Shown piece after piece: positions 9,082 to 18,900 of a stretch of 36,791 nucleotides of DNA. Positions within the stretch are counted from its first letter, which is position 1, and every line of letters begins with the position of its first letter. The DNA comes from an uncultured Lachnospiraceae bacterium (GTDB lineage: Bacteria > Bacillota > Clostridia > Lachnospirales > Lachnospiraceae), in NCBI GenBank assembly GCA_910586355.1, contig CAJUHJ010000016.1, positions 1 to 36,791 of the forward strand. The letters are read 5' to 3'. A model generated the notes under the pieces. That model did not search any database. It was given only the letters and a program-made list of their open reading frames with translations, and was not told the origin of the DNA. The position numbers and the translations under genes were made by a program.

Positions 9082-9110
9082 TTGACAAACCTTTTTTTAC
9101 TGCCTATAAT
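9082..9110 (+). promoter_or_regulatory. Consensus sigma-A promoter of tyrS
   Basis: TTGACA and TATAAT, both perfect, are separated by 17 bases. The start point would be near 9117, giving a leader of about 330 bases before tyrS. Confidence 0.9.
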
Positions 9111-9116
9111 AATTTT

Positions 9117-9447
9117 AATTTCAAACTTCAATCCAAAAGCAATGAAAAGAATTAGTAACAGCGCTAGCCGCCATACAGAAAGTAACCGGAAGATGAGAGG
9201 TGCATGGCAGACTGCTGCGAATACATCTTGGAGCTTTACACCGAACGCTTTTTACACCAAAAAGCCAGTAGGCTGTAACGAATTGTGTCCGTTAAAACAC
9301 AGAGTATTTTTCAGGAAATACTTAATAAGGCAGTCTTGTGCAAACAGGCTGCAAATAAAGGTGGTAACACGAATAAAACTTTCGTCCTTTAATGGAACGG
9401 AAGTTTTTTCTTTTACAAAAATATATCCAGGGAAAAGAGGAAAAGCT
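9117..9447 (+). promoter_or_regulatory. Tyrosine T-box riboswitch leader
   Basis: The leader carries the T-box core AAAGGTGGTAACACG at 9357-9371. The bulge UGGU would pair with the ACCA end of tRNA-Tyr (discriminator A). It is followed by a terminator hairpin at 9375-9410 (AAAACTT arm, AAGTTTT arm, T-run). A Stem I candidate contains GAATAC, with TAC at 9222-9224 as a tyrosine specifier. Uncharged tRNA-Tyr is expected to stabilise the antiterminator and turn on tyrS. Confidence 0.9.
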
Positions 9448-10671
9448 ATGACTTTATATGACGAATTAGTTGCAAGGGGACTCATTGCACAGGTAACAGA
9501 TGAAGATGAAATCAAAGATATGATTAACACCGGAAAAGCCGTATTTTATATCGGATTTGACCCGACGGCAGACAGCCTCCATGTCGGGCATTTTATGGCT
9601 CTTTGCCTGATGAAACGCCTGCAGATGGCCGGCAACAAACCGATTGCTTTAATTGGCGGAGGCACAGCCAGAATCGGAGACCCATCCGGCAGAAGCGACT
9701 TACGGCAGATGATGACGCCGGAAACGATACAGCATAACTGTGACTGTTTTAAAAAACAGATGAGCCGTTTTATTGATTTCTCCGAAGACCGCGCACTTAT
9801 GGTAAATAACGCCGACTGGCTGCTTGAGTTAAATTATATCGACGTTTTGCGTGATGTCGGGACACACTTCTCTGTCAACCGTATGCTGACTGCCGAATGT
9901 TATAAACAGCGCATGGAAAAAGGCTTGAGTTTTTTGGAATTTAATTATATGATTATGCAGAGTTACGATTTTTATATTTTATACCAAAAATACGGCTGCA
10001 ATATGCAGTTTGGCGGCGACGACCAATGGAGCAATATGCTCGGCGGCACAGAATTAATCCGGCGTAAACTTGGAAAAGACGCATATGCCATGACAATCAA
10101 CTTACTGCTCAATTCCGAAGGAAAGAAAATGGGCAAAACACAGTCCGGCGCCGTTTGGTTAGACCCAGAAAAAACTACACCATTTGAATTTTACCAATAT
10201 TGGAGAAATGTATCGGATGCAGACGTATTAAAATGTATCAAAATGCTGACTTTCCTTCCATTAGAGGAAATTGAAGCAATGGAATCCTGGGAAGGAAGCC
10301 AGTTAAACCGCGCCAAAGAAATTCTTGCCTACGAATTAACAAATCTTGTACATGGAGAAAAAGAAGCGCAAAAAGCAAAAGAAAGCGCAAAAGCATTATT
10401 TTCCGGCAAAAATGCAGCGGATATGCCGACAGCCGCCATCCATGAAACAGATTTGCGCGACGGAAGCATTGATATTTTAGGGCTTTTGGTCTGCGCTTCT
10501 TTGGCAGCCTCAAGAGCCGAAGCCAGACGAAACGTAGAACAGGGCGGCGTTACCGTAAACGGTGAAAAAGTTTCGGATATCCGAAAAACTTACACGCCCA
10601 ATGACATCCAAAAAGAAGATTTTGTGATAAAACGCGGCAAGAAAAAATTCTGTAAAGTAATATTTGAATAA
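9448..10671 (+). CDS. tyrS: Tyrosyl-tRNA synthetase
   Basis: Class I synthetase charging tRNA-Tyr, 407 residues. The Rossmann fold has the HIGH motif as HVGH (45-48) and the KMSKS loop as KMGKT (227-231). The tyrosine-binding region includes FGGDDQWSNM. A C-terminal S4 RNA-binding domain is present (ARRNVEQGGVTVNGEKV). The open frame runs back to 9082, but that extension is the promoter and T-box leader. The ATG at 9448 has AGAGGA upstream and gives the normal length. Expression is controlled by the T-box. The gene ends 20 bases from the convergent alarmone synthetase. Confidence 0.97.
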   Translation: MTLYDELVARGLIAQVTDEDEIKDMINTGKAVFYIGFDPTADSLHVGHFMALCLMKRLQMAGNKPIALIGGGTARIGDPSGRSDLRQMMTPETIQHNCDCFKKQMSRFIDFSEDRALMVNNADWLLELNYIDVLRDVGTHFSVNRMLTAECYKQRMEKGLSFLEFNYMIMQSYDFYILYQKYGCNMQFGGDDQWSNMLGGTELIRRKLGKDAYAMTINLLLNSEGKKMGKTQSGAVWLDPEKTTPFEFYQYWRNVSDADVLKCIKMLTFLPLEEIEAMESWEGSQLNRAKEILAYELTNLVHGEKEAQKAKESAKALFSGKNAADMPTAAIHETDLRDGSIDILGLLVCASLAASRAEARRNVEQGGVTVNGEKVSDIRKTYTPNDIQKEDFVIKRGKKKFCKVIFE

Positions 10672-10690
10672 ATTCTAAGCAGAAGCTGGA

Positions 10691-11362
10691 TTACATCTTT
10701 TCCACTTTTTTGCGCAGCTCTAACATCTGCTCATCCATTCGGCTGATAACGGCGGAATAATTTTTCAGATCTGCTTCTGCTTTTTTCATTTCTTCCGGTT
10801 TTTTCTTATAACAAATATGATTATCAACGCCTGCCCAGAAATCCATTGCGACAGTACGGATTTGAATTTCAACGCGCTGGGCTTCTGTAACAAAACGGTA
10901 CGTAAGCGGGACGTCCATAATAAGGTGCAGGCTCTGATACCCGCTTTTTTTTGGGTTTTTAATATAATCTTTTTCCTTGATTAATGTAAAGTCTTTTTGT
11001 TTTTTCAATAACTCTGCGATTTTATAAACATCATCGCTATACAAACATACAACGCGGATTCCTACAATATCATTCAGCCTTACAGCAGCATTTTCAAAAG
11101 ATACTTTATAGCCTTTTTTTACAAGCTTTCTGGCAATACTGTCTGCTTTTTTTATTCTGTGCTCTACTTTCTGCATAACGGTACGGTTATACAATTCCGA
11201 TAATTCTAAATCAATCATTTTTAACTTAAACTCTACGTTTTGAATCAGCCATTCTTTTTTTAACAAAAATTTTTGATTGGACAAGTTATAATTTAAGGCT
11301 TCCAGAGAGACTTTTTCCTTATTTCGATTTCGATTAAATTTTTTTCTATGAAATTTGTACAT
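10691..11362 (-). CDS. Small alarmone synthetase / RelA-SpoT domain GTP pyrophosphokinase
   Basis: Single-domain RelA/SpoT nucleotidyltransferase of 223 residues, expected to make (p)ppGpp from ATP and GTP or GDP without a hydrolase or ribosome-sensing domain. Visible family features are KADSIARKLVKKG, DIVGIRVVCLYSDD, SGYQSLHLIMDVPL, and VEIQIRTVAMDFWAGVDN. The C-terminal 40 residues are charged and helical, as in RelQ-like enzymes that form tetramers. The N-terminus has an unusual basic stretch (YKFHRKKFNRNRNKEK). The start has an AGGTGA site. It is convergent with tyrS and divergent from the Na/Pi transporter. Confidence 0.9.
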   Translation of the reverse strand: MYKFHRKKFNRNRNKEKVSLEALNYNLSNQKFLLKKEWLIQNVEFKLKMIDLELSELYNRTVMQKVEHRIKKADSIARKLVKKGYKVSFENAAVRLNDIVGIRVVCLYSDDVYKIAELLKKQKDFTLIKEKDYIKNPKKSGYQSLHLIMDVPLTYRFVTEAQRVEIQIRTVAMDFWAGVDNHICYKKKPEEMKKAEADLKNYSAVISRMDEQMLELRKKVEKM

Positions 11363-11483
11363 TGTTTCACCTGCTTTTTCTTCTCTCTTCGATAAGAGAA
11401 ATTTAGACCATTAACATATTTATGCAAAAATCCAAAAAAAATTCCTATAAGTTCTGTAATTGTCACGATTTTTTTATCTTCTC

Positions 11484-11512
11484 TTTTCAGATTGGAATGA
11501 ATCCGTTATAAT
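11484..11512 (+). promoter_or_regulatory. Candidate promoter of the Na/Pi cotransporter
   Basis: TTTTCA and a perfect TATAAT are 17 bases apart, 66 bases upstream of the start codon. Confidence 0.6.
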
Positions 11513-11578
11513 GCAGTTGGATAGCAAAAATACATTTGGTTATACTGTAAATGAGAAAAATGTCTAAGGAGAAAAAAG

Positions 11579-13348
11579 ATGGATATTTTTGGCGTATTGA
11601 CTTTAATCGGCGGATTGGCATTGTTTTTATACGGCATGAGCGTAATGGGACAGGGATTGGAAAAAATCTCAGGCGGACGGCTCGAACTGCTTTTAGAACG
11701 CCTCACGTCTAACCCTATCAAAGCCGTTTTACTCGGAGCCGGAGTAACTGCGGTCATTCAGTCTTCGTCTGCAACTACGGTTATGGTCGTCGGATTTGTA
11801 AACTCTGGAATAATGAAACTCTATCAGGCAATTGGAATTATCATGGGCGCCAATGTCGGGACAACTGTGACTTCATGGATTTTAAGTTTAACGGGAATGT
11901 CAGGCGACAATCTTTTCATCCGATTGCTGAAACCTTCCTCTTTTTCTCCCGTACTGGCGCTAATCGGAATCATCTTTTATATGTCCGGTAAAAACAACCG
12001 GAAAAAGGATGTTGGAGAAATTTTACTGGGATTTGCAGTTTTGATGTTTGGAATGGAATCTATGAGCGATTCCGTAAAACCGCTGGCCGACGTGCCAGAA
12101 TTTACTAATATACTGACTATGTTCCAAAACCCGCTGCTTGGCGTAATCATCGGCGCCGTCTTAACCGCCGTTATTCAGTCTTCGTCAGCCTCCGTAGGTA
12201 TCCTGCAGGCGCTGTCTGTAACGGGCGCGTTTACTTATGCGTCTGTTATCCCAATTATTATGGGACAAAATATCGGTACCTGCGTAACGGCAATGCTTTC
12301 TTCCGTAGGAGCCGGAAAAAGCGCCAAACGAGCGGCATTTGTACATTTGTATTTTAATATTATTGGAGCCATTATTTTTATGGTATTTTATTTTGGGTTA
12401 AATGCGCTCATTGGTTTTTCATTTTCAGACGATACCGTGGGCGGGGCTCAAATCGCACTTGTACACAGTATTTTTAATATCTCTACCACCCTGATTTTAC
12501 TGCCGTTTATCCGCGTATTAGAAAAACTGGCATATTTGACCATTCCCGTATCAGAAAAAGAAAAACAAGCTGTGGAAGATATGGAATTCCAGGTGCTTGA
12601 CGACAGATTTTTGCAGACTCCTGCATTTGCAATTGAGCAGTGCAGAAGCCTGGCAAACCAAATGGCGCAGCTGTCGGAGGAATGTTTTTTTAAAGCAATG
12701 CAGTCATTGACAGATTTCTCAAAAGAAACCATAGAAGAAGTGATTGCATTAGAAAACAAAATCGATGTTTATCAGGACAAGCTAAGCAATTACCTGACAA
12801 AGTTAAGCAGCCGCAATCTGGCCTATCAGGATGGACAGAATGTGTCGATGCTGCTGCACTGTATTACAGACATGGAACGTATCTCGGACCATGCTGTAAA
12901 TGTTGCAGAATCTGCCCAGACTATGCAAAAAAGAAACTTATCGTTTTCTAAAAAAGCAACCGAGGAAATGAACGTTTACAGAAACGCCATGCAGGATATT
13001 TTGAACCAGACAGTCCAGGCATTTATCTACGGCGACGAGCATCAGGCAATGTCGGTAGAACCACTGGAAGAAGTCATTGACAAGTTAAACAAAAATATTA
13101 AAAAACGCCATGTCAGACGCCTTCGGAAAGGCAAATGTACGATTGATCTTGGATTGATTTTATCGGATGTCGCTACAAACTTTGAAAGAGTTGCGGATCA
13201 CTGTTCAAATATTGCAGTTTATTTGATTCAGGAACAGGATACAGATTTAGAAGCGCACAGTTACGTCAACCACCTTCGGGAAGATGATAATTCTTTTGAA
13301 CGCCAGGTTGCAATATTAGAAGAAAAATACAGCTTAGGCAAAAAATAA
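11579..13348 (+). CDS. Na/Pi cotransporter family protein with PhoU-like C-terminal domain
   Basis: Membrane transporter of 589 residues, predicted to carry phosphate with sodium. The transport half (about residues 1-310) contains the two inverted family repeats, each with the QSSSA signature (VIQSSSATT and VIQSSSASVG), and glycine-rich helices such as IMGANVGTT and IMGQNIGTC. From about residue 340 to the end the protein is soluble and helical, with two PhoU-like stretches (ERISDHAVNVAE and ERVADHCSNIAV). This is the usual architecture of bacterial NptA/YjbB-like proteins. AAGGAG precedes the start. No Pho box was recognised, so phosphate regulation is not shown. Confidence 0.92.
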   Translation: MDIFGVLTLIGGLALFLYGMSVMGQGLEKISGGRLELLLERLTSNPIKAVLLGAGVTAVIQSSSATTVMVVGFVNSGIMKLYQAIGIIMGANVGTTVTSWILSLTGMSGDNLFIRLLKPSSFSPVLALIGIIFYMSGKNNRKKDVGEILLGFAVLMFGMESMSDSVKPLADVPEFTNILTMFQNPLLGVIIGAVLTAVIQSSSASVGILQALSVTGAFTYASVIPIIMGQNIGTCVTAMLSSVGAGKSAKRAAFVHLYFNIIGAIIFMVFYFGLNALIGFSFSDDTVGGAQIALVHSIFNISTTLILLPFIRVLEKLAYLTIPVSEKEKQAVEDMEFQVLDDRFLQTPAFAIEQCRSLANQMAQLSEECFFKAMQSLTDFSKETIEEVIALENKIDVYQDKLSNYLTKLSSRNLAYQDGQNVSMLLHCITDMERISDHAVNVAESAQTMQKRNLSFSKKATEEMNVYRNAMQDILNQTVQAFIYGDEHQAMSVEPLEEVIDKLNKNIKKRHVRRLRKGKCTIDLGLILSDVATNFERVADHCSNIAVYLIQEQDTDLEAHSYVNHLREDDNSFERQVAILEEKYSLGKK

Positions 13349-13381
13349 TTTTCATCACTGTAAAAAACAAGGTATCTGTGC

Positions 13382-13387
13382 TACAAT
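13382..13387 (+). promoter_or_regulatory. Possible -10 box of the zinc-ribbon gene
   Basis: TACAAT lies 33 bases before the start codon; the hexamer 17 bases further up (TGTAAA) is a weak -35. Confidence 0.35.
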
Positions 13388-13419
13388 AATAGATAACATT
13401 TGAGAAAGGAGACTAAAAT

Positions 13420-13836
13420 ATGGATATTTTAGAAAAAATTGGAGACACCATTGTAAACGTAGGCAAAGACGTGACACAAAAAGCAAAAGATGTATCCGGA
13501 ATTGCAAAACTAAAACTTGATATACGGGCAAAAGAAGATTTTATAAAAGAACAGTACATGGAACTTGGCAAAGAATACTATGAAAGGCACAAAGAAGAAC
13601 AACAAAAAGATCAGGCGCGTTTTGATCTGATTGATGAAGCCTTAAACGCAATTACAAAAATGAAACTGCAGATTTTGGAATTAAAAGGTTCCAGAAAATG
13701 TCCGGAATGTGGTTCCGAAACAACAGATACGGCGGAATACTGCAGTTTCTGCGGCGCAAAACTTTCCATTGTAGTGGACGACGTATCTTTTAGCGAATCG
13801 GAAGAACCAGAAGAAACACAAAAAACAGAGTTTTAA
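13420..13836 (+). CDS. Helical protein with C-terminal zinc ribbon
   Basis: Small cytosolic protein of 138 residues. Residues 1-85 are charged and helical (KLDIRAKEDFIKEQYMELGK), a likely coiled coil. A zinc ribbon follows with two CxxC knuckles: CPEC and CSFC at about residues 91-115. The tail is acidic. Similar coiled-coil/zinc-ribbon proteins are common in Firmicutes but have no assigned role. AGAAAGGAG precedes the start, and the gene ends at a strong hairpin. It appears to be transcribed alone. Confidence 0.8.
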   Translation: MDILEKIGDTIVNVGKDVTQKAKDVSGIAKLKLDIRAKEDFIKEQYMELGKEYYERHKEEQQKDQARFDLIDEALNAITKMKLQILELKGSRKCPECGSETTDTAEYCSFCGAKLSIVVDDVSFSESEEPEETQKTEF

Positions 13837-13855
13837 TTTATATCATATGTCTATT

Positions 13856-13896
13856 AAAAAATCGTAAGATGTCAAAATGATATCTTACGATTTTTT
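13856..13896. terminator. Hairpin terminator after the zinc-ribbon gene
   Basis: ATCGTAAGAT (13861-13870) pairs perfectly with ATCTTACGAT (13882-13891), flanked by A-run and T-run. Confidence 0.85.
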
Positions 13897-13979
13897 AATG
13901 AAAAATGAAACCTTTTTTCGTTCTAAATCGTATTTTTTATATAAGTACATGAAATAGAAAATGATTAGGAGGAATTCGA

Positions 13980-14576
13980 ATGGGAATAGAAGGAATCAAA
14001 ACAATCGGTTATCCGGCTGCCTATAAGACCGGAGCACAAAAAAAGAGTCCGGCTTCCACTGATTTTGAACAACAAAAGAGCCATACTGTCAATAATCCAA
14101 AAAAAACGTATACAGTGTATTTAAAAACAGATGATATGCTGTATGCCGGAGGAAATGGGACAGGATTATCTTTTTATATTAAATATGCGCCAGACTCTAC
14201 CGCAGAAGATCCCATTGTTACCGCAAAAGGAGTGGACGAAGACGGAAATGCGTTTGAGCGAACGATTCATATTAATAAAATCAATCCAAAAAACGCAACG
14301 TTAGTCGAAATGCGCGCATTAGAAGCTTATTTGGATGTAGATAAAAACGGCGGATTAAGCTCACTTCCGCCAGACTGTGGACAAATGGGATTAAACGACA
14401 GAGCCAATTTTATGGATATGTTCCGAAAACAAATACGGGATATGGGAATTCTAAAAGAACAGCAGCTCGTTTCCTATTACCAGTACAGTATGCAGATGTA
14501 TCAAGATTTTTTAGACAGAAATGAAAAGGAGTTTCGTTATGGGAACAAGCCAGGTAGGCAGTATTTTTACTTATAA
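13980..14576 (+). CDS. Unrecognised protein, first of an overlapping pair
   Basis: I do not recognise this 198-residue protein. It has no signal peptide or membrane segment. A disordered, Lys/Thr-rich start (residues 1-45) is followed by a compact mixed domain containing AGGNGTGLSFYIKYAP and GVDEDGNAFERTIHINKI, then a helical C-terminus rich in Met, Tyr and Gln. The ribosome site TAGGAGG is strong. The next gene starts 38 bases before this one ends, so the two products are probably made together and may interact. No catalytic pattern is visible. Confidence 0.75.
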   Translation: MGIEGIKTIGYPAAYKTGAQKKSPASTDFEQQKSHTVNNPKKTYTVYLKTDDMLYAGGNGTGLSFYIKYAPDSTAEDPIVTAKGVDEDGNAFERTIHINKINPKNATLVEMRALEAYLDVDKNGGLSSLPPDCGQMGLNDRANFMDMFRKQIRDMGILKEQQLVSYYQYSMQMYQDFLDRNEKEFRYGNKPGRQYFYL

Positions 14577-15369
14577 ATATCATACAAATACAAATAAATT
14601 GTGGGCAGAAGACGGCTCACAAGATGATTTTACAAATTATTTTAATGGAAATTTGAATGAAGAAGCAAAAAATACATTAAATGGATTTGACGCCAAAAGA
14701 AAACATGACCTGGAAACATTAATGGAAATATTCGCCCCAAATTCCTGCCTCATCCAAAATCTCATTGGAAATGAAAACGAATTTGAAGTAACATGCGAAT
14801 GTGTTGACGCCGCGACGAAGGTTTATTCCGTGAATGGGACAAAGGTACTGACCGCTTATGATGCAATGCCTTTTTCCTATGTGAATTTAAACGACGTTTT
14901 AAAGAACCGCCAGCCCTATAAAACGCATCAGCCGCAGGAATATAATCCCGAACAAAACAGTATCCATATTGCAGTAGGAGATAAAATTAATTTTGAAAAC
15001 GGTTATATTTTGACTGTGGAAAAAGATCATATTTCTGTCGAAGGATATGAAAACGAAACTTATAATGAGAAACTAAACCGTCTTATTTTAGGACTGGATA
15101 CCTTGATTCGTTTCGCAGACCAGCAATGTCCCGCCGCAAGTTTAAAACTCCAACAAGACAGCGTCCCTATGCTGCTTCGTTTATTGGGTGAAATGAGCGT
15201 AGATACAAGCAGAGAATTTATCATAAACGGTACAAAATGCGAGGTCGTAAACGGAGAAATCAGAGAAGCAGACAATACGCATGTGATTCCAAGCAGCGCT
15301 TATCAAAAAGCATTAAAACACTATGAAGAAATGTGCCTAAAGCCATTGTCTTCCCGGAAGAAATCATAA
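14539..15369 (+). CDS. Unrecognised protein, second of an overlapping pair
   Basis: Soluble protein of 276 residues starting at the ATG at 14539, which has AAAAGGAG seven bases upstream. The frame opens at 14521, but that ATG lacks a site. The sequence is acidic with no membrane segment. Cysteines occur in SCLIQN and VTCECVDAAT, and the segment VGDKINFENGYILTVEKDHISVEGYENETY looks like a small beta-rich domain. It overlaps the preceding gene by 38 bases. I do not recognise a family. Confidence 0.75.
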   Translation: MGTSQVGSIFTYKYHTNTNKLWAEDGSQDDFTNYFNGNLNEEAKNTLNGFDAKRKHDLETLMEIFAPNSCLIQNLIGNENEFEVTCECVDAATKVYSVNGTKVLTAYDAMPFSYVNLNDVLKNRQPYKTHQPQEYNPEQNSIHIAVGDKINFENGYILTVEKDHISVEGYENETYNEKLNRLILGLDTLIRFADQQCPAASLKLQQDSVPMLLRLLGEMSVDTSREFIINGTKCEVVNGEIREADNTHVIPSSAYQKALKHYEEMCLKPLSSRKKS

Positions 15370-15397
15370 TATTGATGATTGTTTCCTCCCGGCTTTC

Positions 15398-15425
15398 GGG
15401 CAGAACCAAAAAATTGGTTCTGCCC
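15398..15425. terminator. Perfect 12-bp hairpin between convergent genes
   Basis: GGGCAGAACCAA (15398-15409) pairs with TTGGTTCTGCCC (15414-15425) around AAAA. It lies between the end of the rightward pair and the leftward 57-codon gene, and is probably a bidirectional terminator although the T-runs are short. Confidence 0.65.
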
Positions 15426-15435
15426 ATTTCAAATT

Positions 15436-15609
15436 TCATCCATTCCTATTTCCCGATGCCTTACGGCATAAGATTTCAAATGTATTCCCATCTTCTGTTT
15501 TCACTATCAGCCGGTTGTTTTTCTCGTCTACGTTTAGGTCGACAATTTCCAAATCTTCGCTGTCATTTAGTAAATCAAAAAGTTTGTCCTTAAAATAGTT
15601 AAGTTCCAT
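15436..15609 (-). CDS. Small acidic protein, 57 residues
   Basis: Short leftward gene. The product begins MELNYFKDKLFDLLNDSEDL and continues with a regular two-strand pattern (EIVDLNVDEKNNRLIVKTED, then GNTFEIL) ending in a basic tail. The composition and regular strand periodicity look like a real small domain. GGGG lies nine bases before the ATG at 15609, and a TATAAT-like box (complement of 15632-15637) lies upstream. The function is not recognised. Confidence 0.6.
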   Translation of the reverse strand: MELNYFKDKLFDLLNDSEDLEIVDLNVDEKNNRLIVKTEDGNTFEILCRKASGNRNG

Positions 15610-15782
15610 TTGTTAGATCCCCTTTTTTTCGATTATAGTTTATTCATATTATGTGATTATTTGGCTCTAATTACAATCTTTTTTCAGCCATTTTCCTATC
15701 CATATTTCTGATATTTTACCATTTTAATATAAATCCATCAAGTTTCTTGACTGTCTGCTTACTATGATCTGCAAATGGGAAG

Positions 15783-15945
15783 TTACTTTTCTAATAATTT
15801 CAAAAACTTCTTATCATTTATCTGCTCGTTTGTAATATAATTGCCATCTAAAAATAGTGCATACGTTGTAATTGGCGTTGGGATGTTTTGTGCATCTTCC
15901 TTGTTCAGTAAGTGAACCGACTTGAATTGGATTGATTTTTCTTTT
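15783..15945 (-). pseudogene. 3' remnant of a YoaP-domain acetyltransferase-like gene
   Basis: The frame encodes FFVAKEKSIQFKSVHLLNKE and then TPITTYALFLDGNYITNEQ, with KKFLKLL at the end. This resembles the short YoaP domain found at the C-terminus of some GNAT acetyltransferases. Nothing of the acetyltransferase body is present, and the frame upstream runs into the terminator of the giant-protein gene, so it is a leftover fragment. The stretch 15640-15780 holds nothing I can identify. The family call is from memory of the motif and moderately uncertain. Confidence 0.45.
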
Positions 15946-15950
15946 GCTAC

Positions 15951-15990
15951 AAAAAACAAGTGCCCGGCAGCACCGCCGGACACTTGTTTT
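15951..15990 (-). terminator. Terminator of the giant surface-protein gene
   Basis: Leftward hairpin just past the stop at 15994. AAAACAAGTGTCCGGC pairs with GCCGGGCACTTGTTTT with one mismatch, followed by a T-run. Confidence 0.9.
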
Positions 15991-15993
15991 CTT

Positions 15994-18900
15994 TTATTTT
16001 ACAGTTACTTTGATTTTCTTATATATACCGTTTTGTGCATACACGTAAATGAAACAGGTTCCTTTTGATTTACCTTTGATGATGCCTTTATTTGTTACTT
16101 CCGCCACCTTAGTATTGCTGGATTCATAGCAAAGTTTCCTGTGTCTTCTGAGCGGTTTCTTTGCTTTGACCTCCGATGCCTTTATTTTAAAGGTTTTTCC
16201 TTTTTTCATTGTTACTTTTGCTTTTTTGACTTTTACTTTTTTCGCATTCCCATACTTTCCGCCATTTGTGAAAATATGAGTAGTCTTTGAAGCAGCGATT
16301 GTTATTTTATTGCCGTCAATCATTTTGTATGCGCGAACGACATATCTGTATGCTTTTCCTTTTAAAAGTTTCTTTACTTTAAACTTTGTTGTTCCATTTT
16401 TTTCGATGGTTTTTATCAGTTTTGCTTTATTGCCTTTTCCACAACGTGTACCATAGATTTGGTAGCCGTCTGCGGCTTTCACTTTCTTCCATCTCAAAGT
16501 AACTTGTTTTGTTGCAATATTTGTTGCTTTTAACTGAAGGAGCGAGAAAGTAGAACCTTTCATGTCGTTCTCTGTATCAGAGCCCGCAAAACTATTGTCG
16601 GTAAGCAGCAGTGTTTCTATTTCTACACCAAGTTCTTCTGCTAATGCCTGAATTTTTTCCGCTGTCTCTTTGGTTACGCCCAATTTATCTGCAATATTAT
16701 TAATCTGTTCCTGTTTATCAGCAGGCAGATTTGTTCCATTTGCCAGAGCAGCATATGCGCTTTCTGCATCCGTTAATATTTTCAAAACAGCCGCAGGCAC
16801 CATTTTTTTCTGTATATCCGTCAGGGCATTGTAAGCGTCGCGCGCATCCTTTATCTTAGCTGCACATTCGTCTGTCTTTACGACTGTGCCAATAGCGTTG
16901 ATTTTGTTTACAACGTTTTGTACAGCGGCTTGATCCAACTTCGTCTGATTGTCTGCATTTACGGCGTCACCGTAGATTTTCTCTGCGTCAGTCAGCTTCT
17001 GAAGTTTCGAATCATCAATCATATCTTTCTGGCTGTCGGTCAGCTTGTCATAGGCTTTTCTTGCATCTTCTATCAAATCTTTTTTGCTGATGGCATTATC
17101 AAACGTCACTTCGCCGATCGCGTCGATTTTCTTCTTCACTTCATCTACTGCCAGTTTGTCAAAAGCAGTTTTCGCTTCTTCCAGTTTCTTTTTGCTCTCC
17201 TCCGGCAGCATATCTTTCTGCGTTCCAGTTAAATCATGATACGCTTTCCACGCATCCTCTATTTTCTGTTTTGTTTCCTCGTCATTTCTAATTGGACTTG
17301 GAATAGCGTCGATTTTATCTTTCACTTTGTCCGCTGCTGCCTGGTTGTGCCCGCCCGTCGCATTGTCATAAATTTTTTCTGCGTCGGTTAGTTTCTTCTT
17401 TTCTTCCGACTCAATCAGCTCTTTCTGCTTGTCGTTCAGTTTGTCGTATGCGTCCCTGGCGTCTTCTATCAGGTCTTTTTTGCTGACAGCATTTTCTGGC
17501 GTCACCTCGCCGATCGCGTCAATTTTCTGTTTCACTTCGTCTGTCACCAGCTTGTTGTACGCGTCTTCTGCGTCTTTTAACTTCTCCTTGCTTTCTTCCG
17601 GCACCATATCTTTCTGCGTTCCGCTTAAGTTGTCATACGCATCTAAGGCGTCTTCTAACTTCTGTTTTGTTTCTTCGTCATTTCTGACTGGGTCTGGAAT
17701 AAGGTCGATTTTGTCTTTCACTTTATCCGCCGCTGCCTGGTTGTGCCCGCCCGTCGCATTGTCATAAATTTTTTCTGCGTCGGTTAATTTTTTCTTTTCT
17801 TCCGGCTCAATCAACTCTTTTTGCCCATCGGTCAATTTGTCGTAGGCTTCCCTTGCGTCTTCTATCAGATCTTTTTTGCTGATAACGTTTTCCGGCGTCA
17901 CCTCTCCGATGGCGTCGATTTTCTTTTTCACTTCGTCAACTGCATTCTTATCGGCTTCTAACAATTTTTGGTACTCTTTTTCTGCATTTTCAAGCTTTTT
18001 CTTGCTGCTCTCAGGAACCATGTCTTTCTGAGTCGTCGTCAGGCTGTCATAGGCTTCCCTTGCATCGTCTATCTTCTGTTTTGTGTCTGCATTATTTTTA
18101 ACCGGGGTTGGAATTGCATTGATTTTTTCAACTACGCTGTCTGCCGCTGCCTGATTTTGTCCGCCTGTCGCATTGTCATAAATTTTTTCTGCGTCGGTCA
18201 GCTTCTTCTTTTCTTCCGTTGTAACATATTCTTTCTGTTTATCCGTCAGGCTGTCATACGCTTCTCTTGCATCGTCTATCAGGTCTTTTTTGCTGACAGC
18301 GTTTTCAGGTGTCACTTCGCCAATGGCGTCAATTTTTTCCATTACTTCTGCAGCCGCAAGCCTGTCGTATGTATTCTGGGCATTTTCCAGTTTCTTTTTA
18401 CTGCTTTCCGGCACCATATCTTTCTGAGTTCCGGTCAGGCTGTCATAAGCGTTTTTCGCATCTTCAATTTTTGTCCTGCAGTCCTCGTTTTTCTGTACCG
18501 GGTCTGGAATCGCGTCAATCTTTTCTTTTACTTTGTCTGCCGCTTCTTTGTCTTTTCCATTTTGTGTCTGGTCATATACTTTTTCTGCGTCAGTCAGTTC
18601 CTTTTTCTCTTCTGGAGTAATCAGTTCTTTCTGGTCGTCCGTCAGCTTGTCATATGCGTCCCTGGCGTCCTCAAGCTCCTGCTTTTTATCTGCGGCATTT
18701 TCAGGCGTCACTTCGCCGATCGCGTCAATTTTATCCTTCACTTTGTCTGCCTGCAGATTATCATAAATATCCTTTGCATCTTCCAGCTTTTTCTTATCTT
18801 CTTCGGAAACCATATCTTTTTGAGTTCCAGTCAGGTTCTCATACGCATCGAACGCGTCTTCTATCTTCTGTTTCGTTTCCTCATTATCCTGTACCAGAAC

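Noticed and set aside
9082..9447. N-terminal extension giving a 529-residue tyrosyl-tRNA synthetase
   Set aside because: The extension translates the promoter and T-box leader; the ATG at 9448 has a ribosome site and gives the normal length.
15783..15983. 66-residue gene starting at 15983
   Set aside because: Its start lies inside the terminator hairpin of the giant gene; only the downstream part resembles a protein domain, so it is treated as a remnant.
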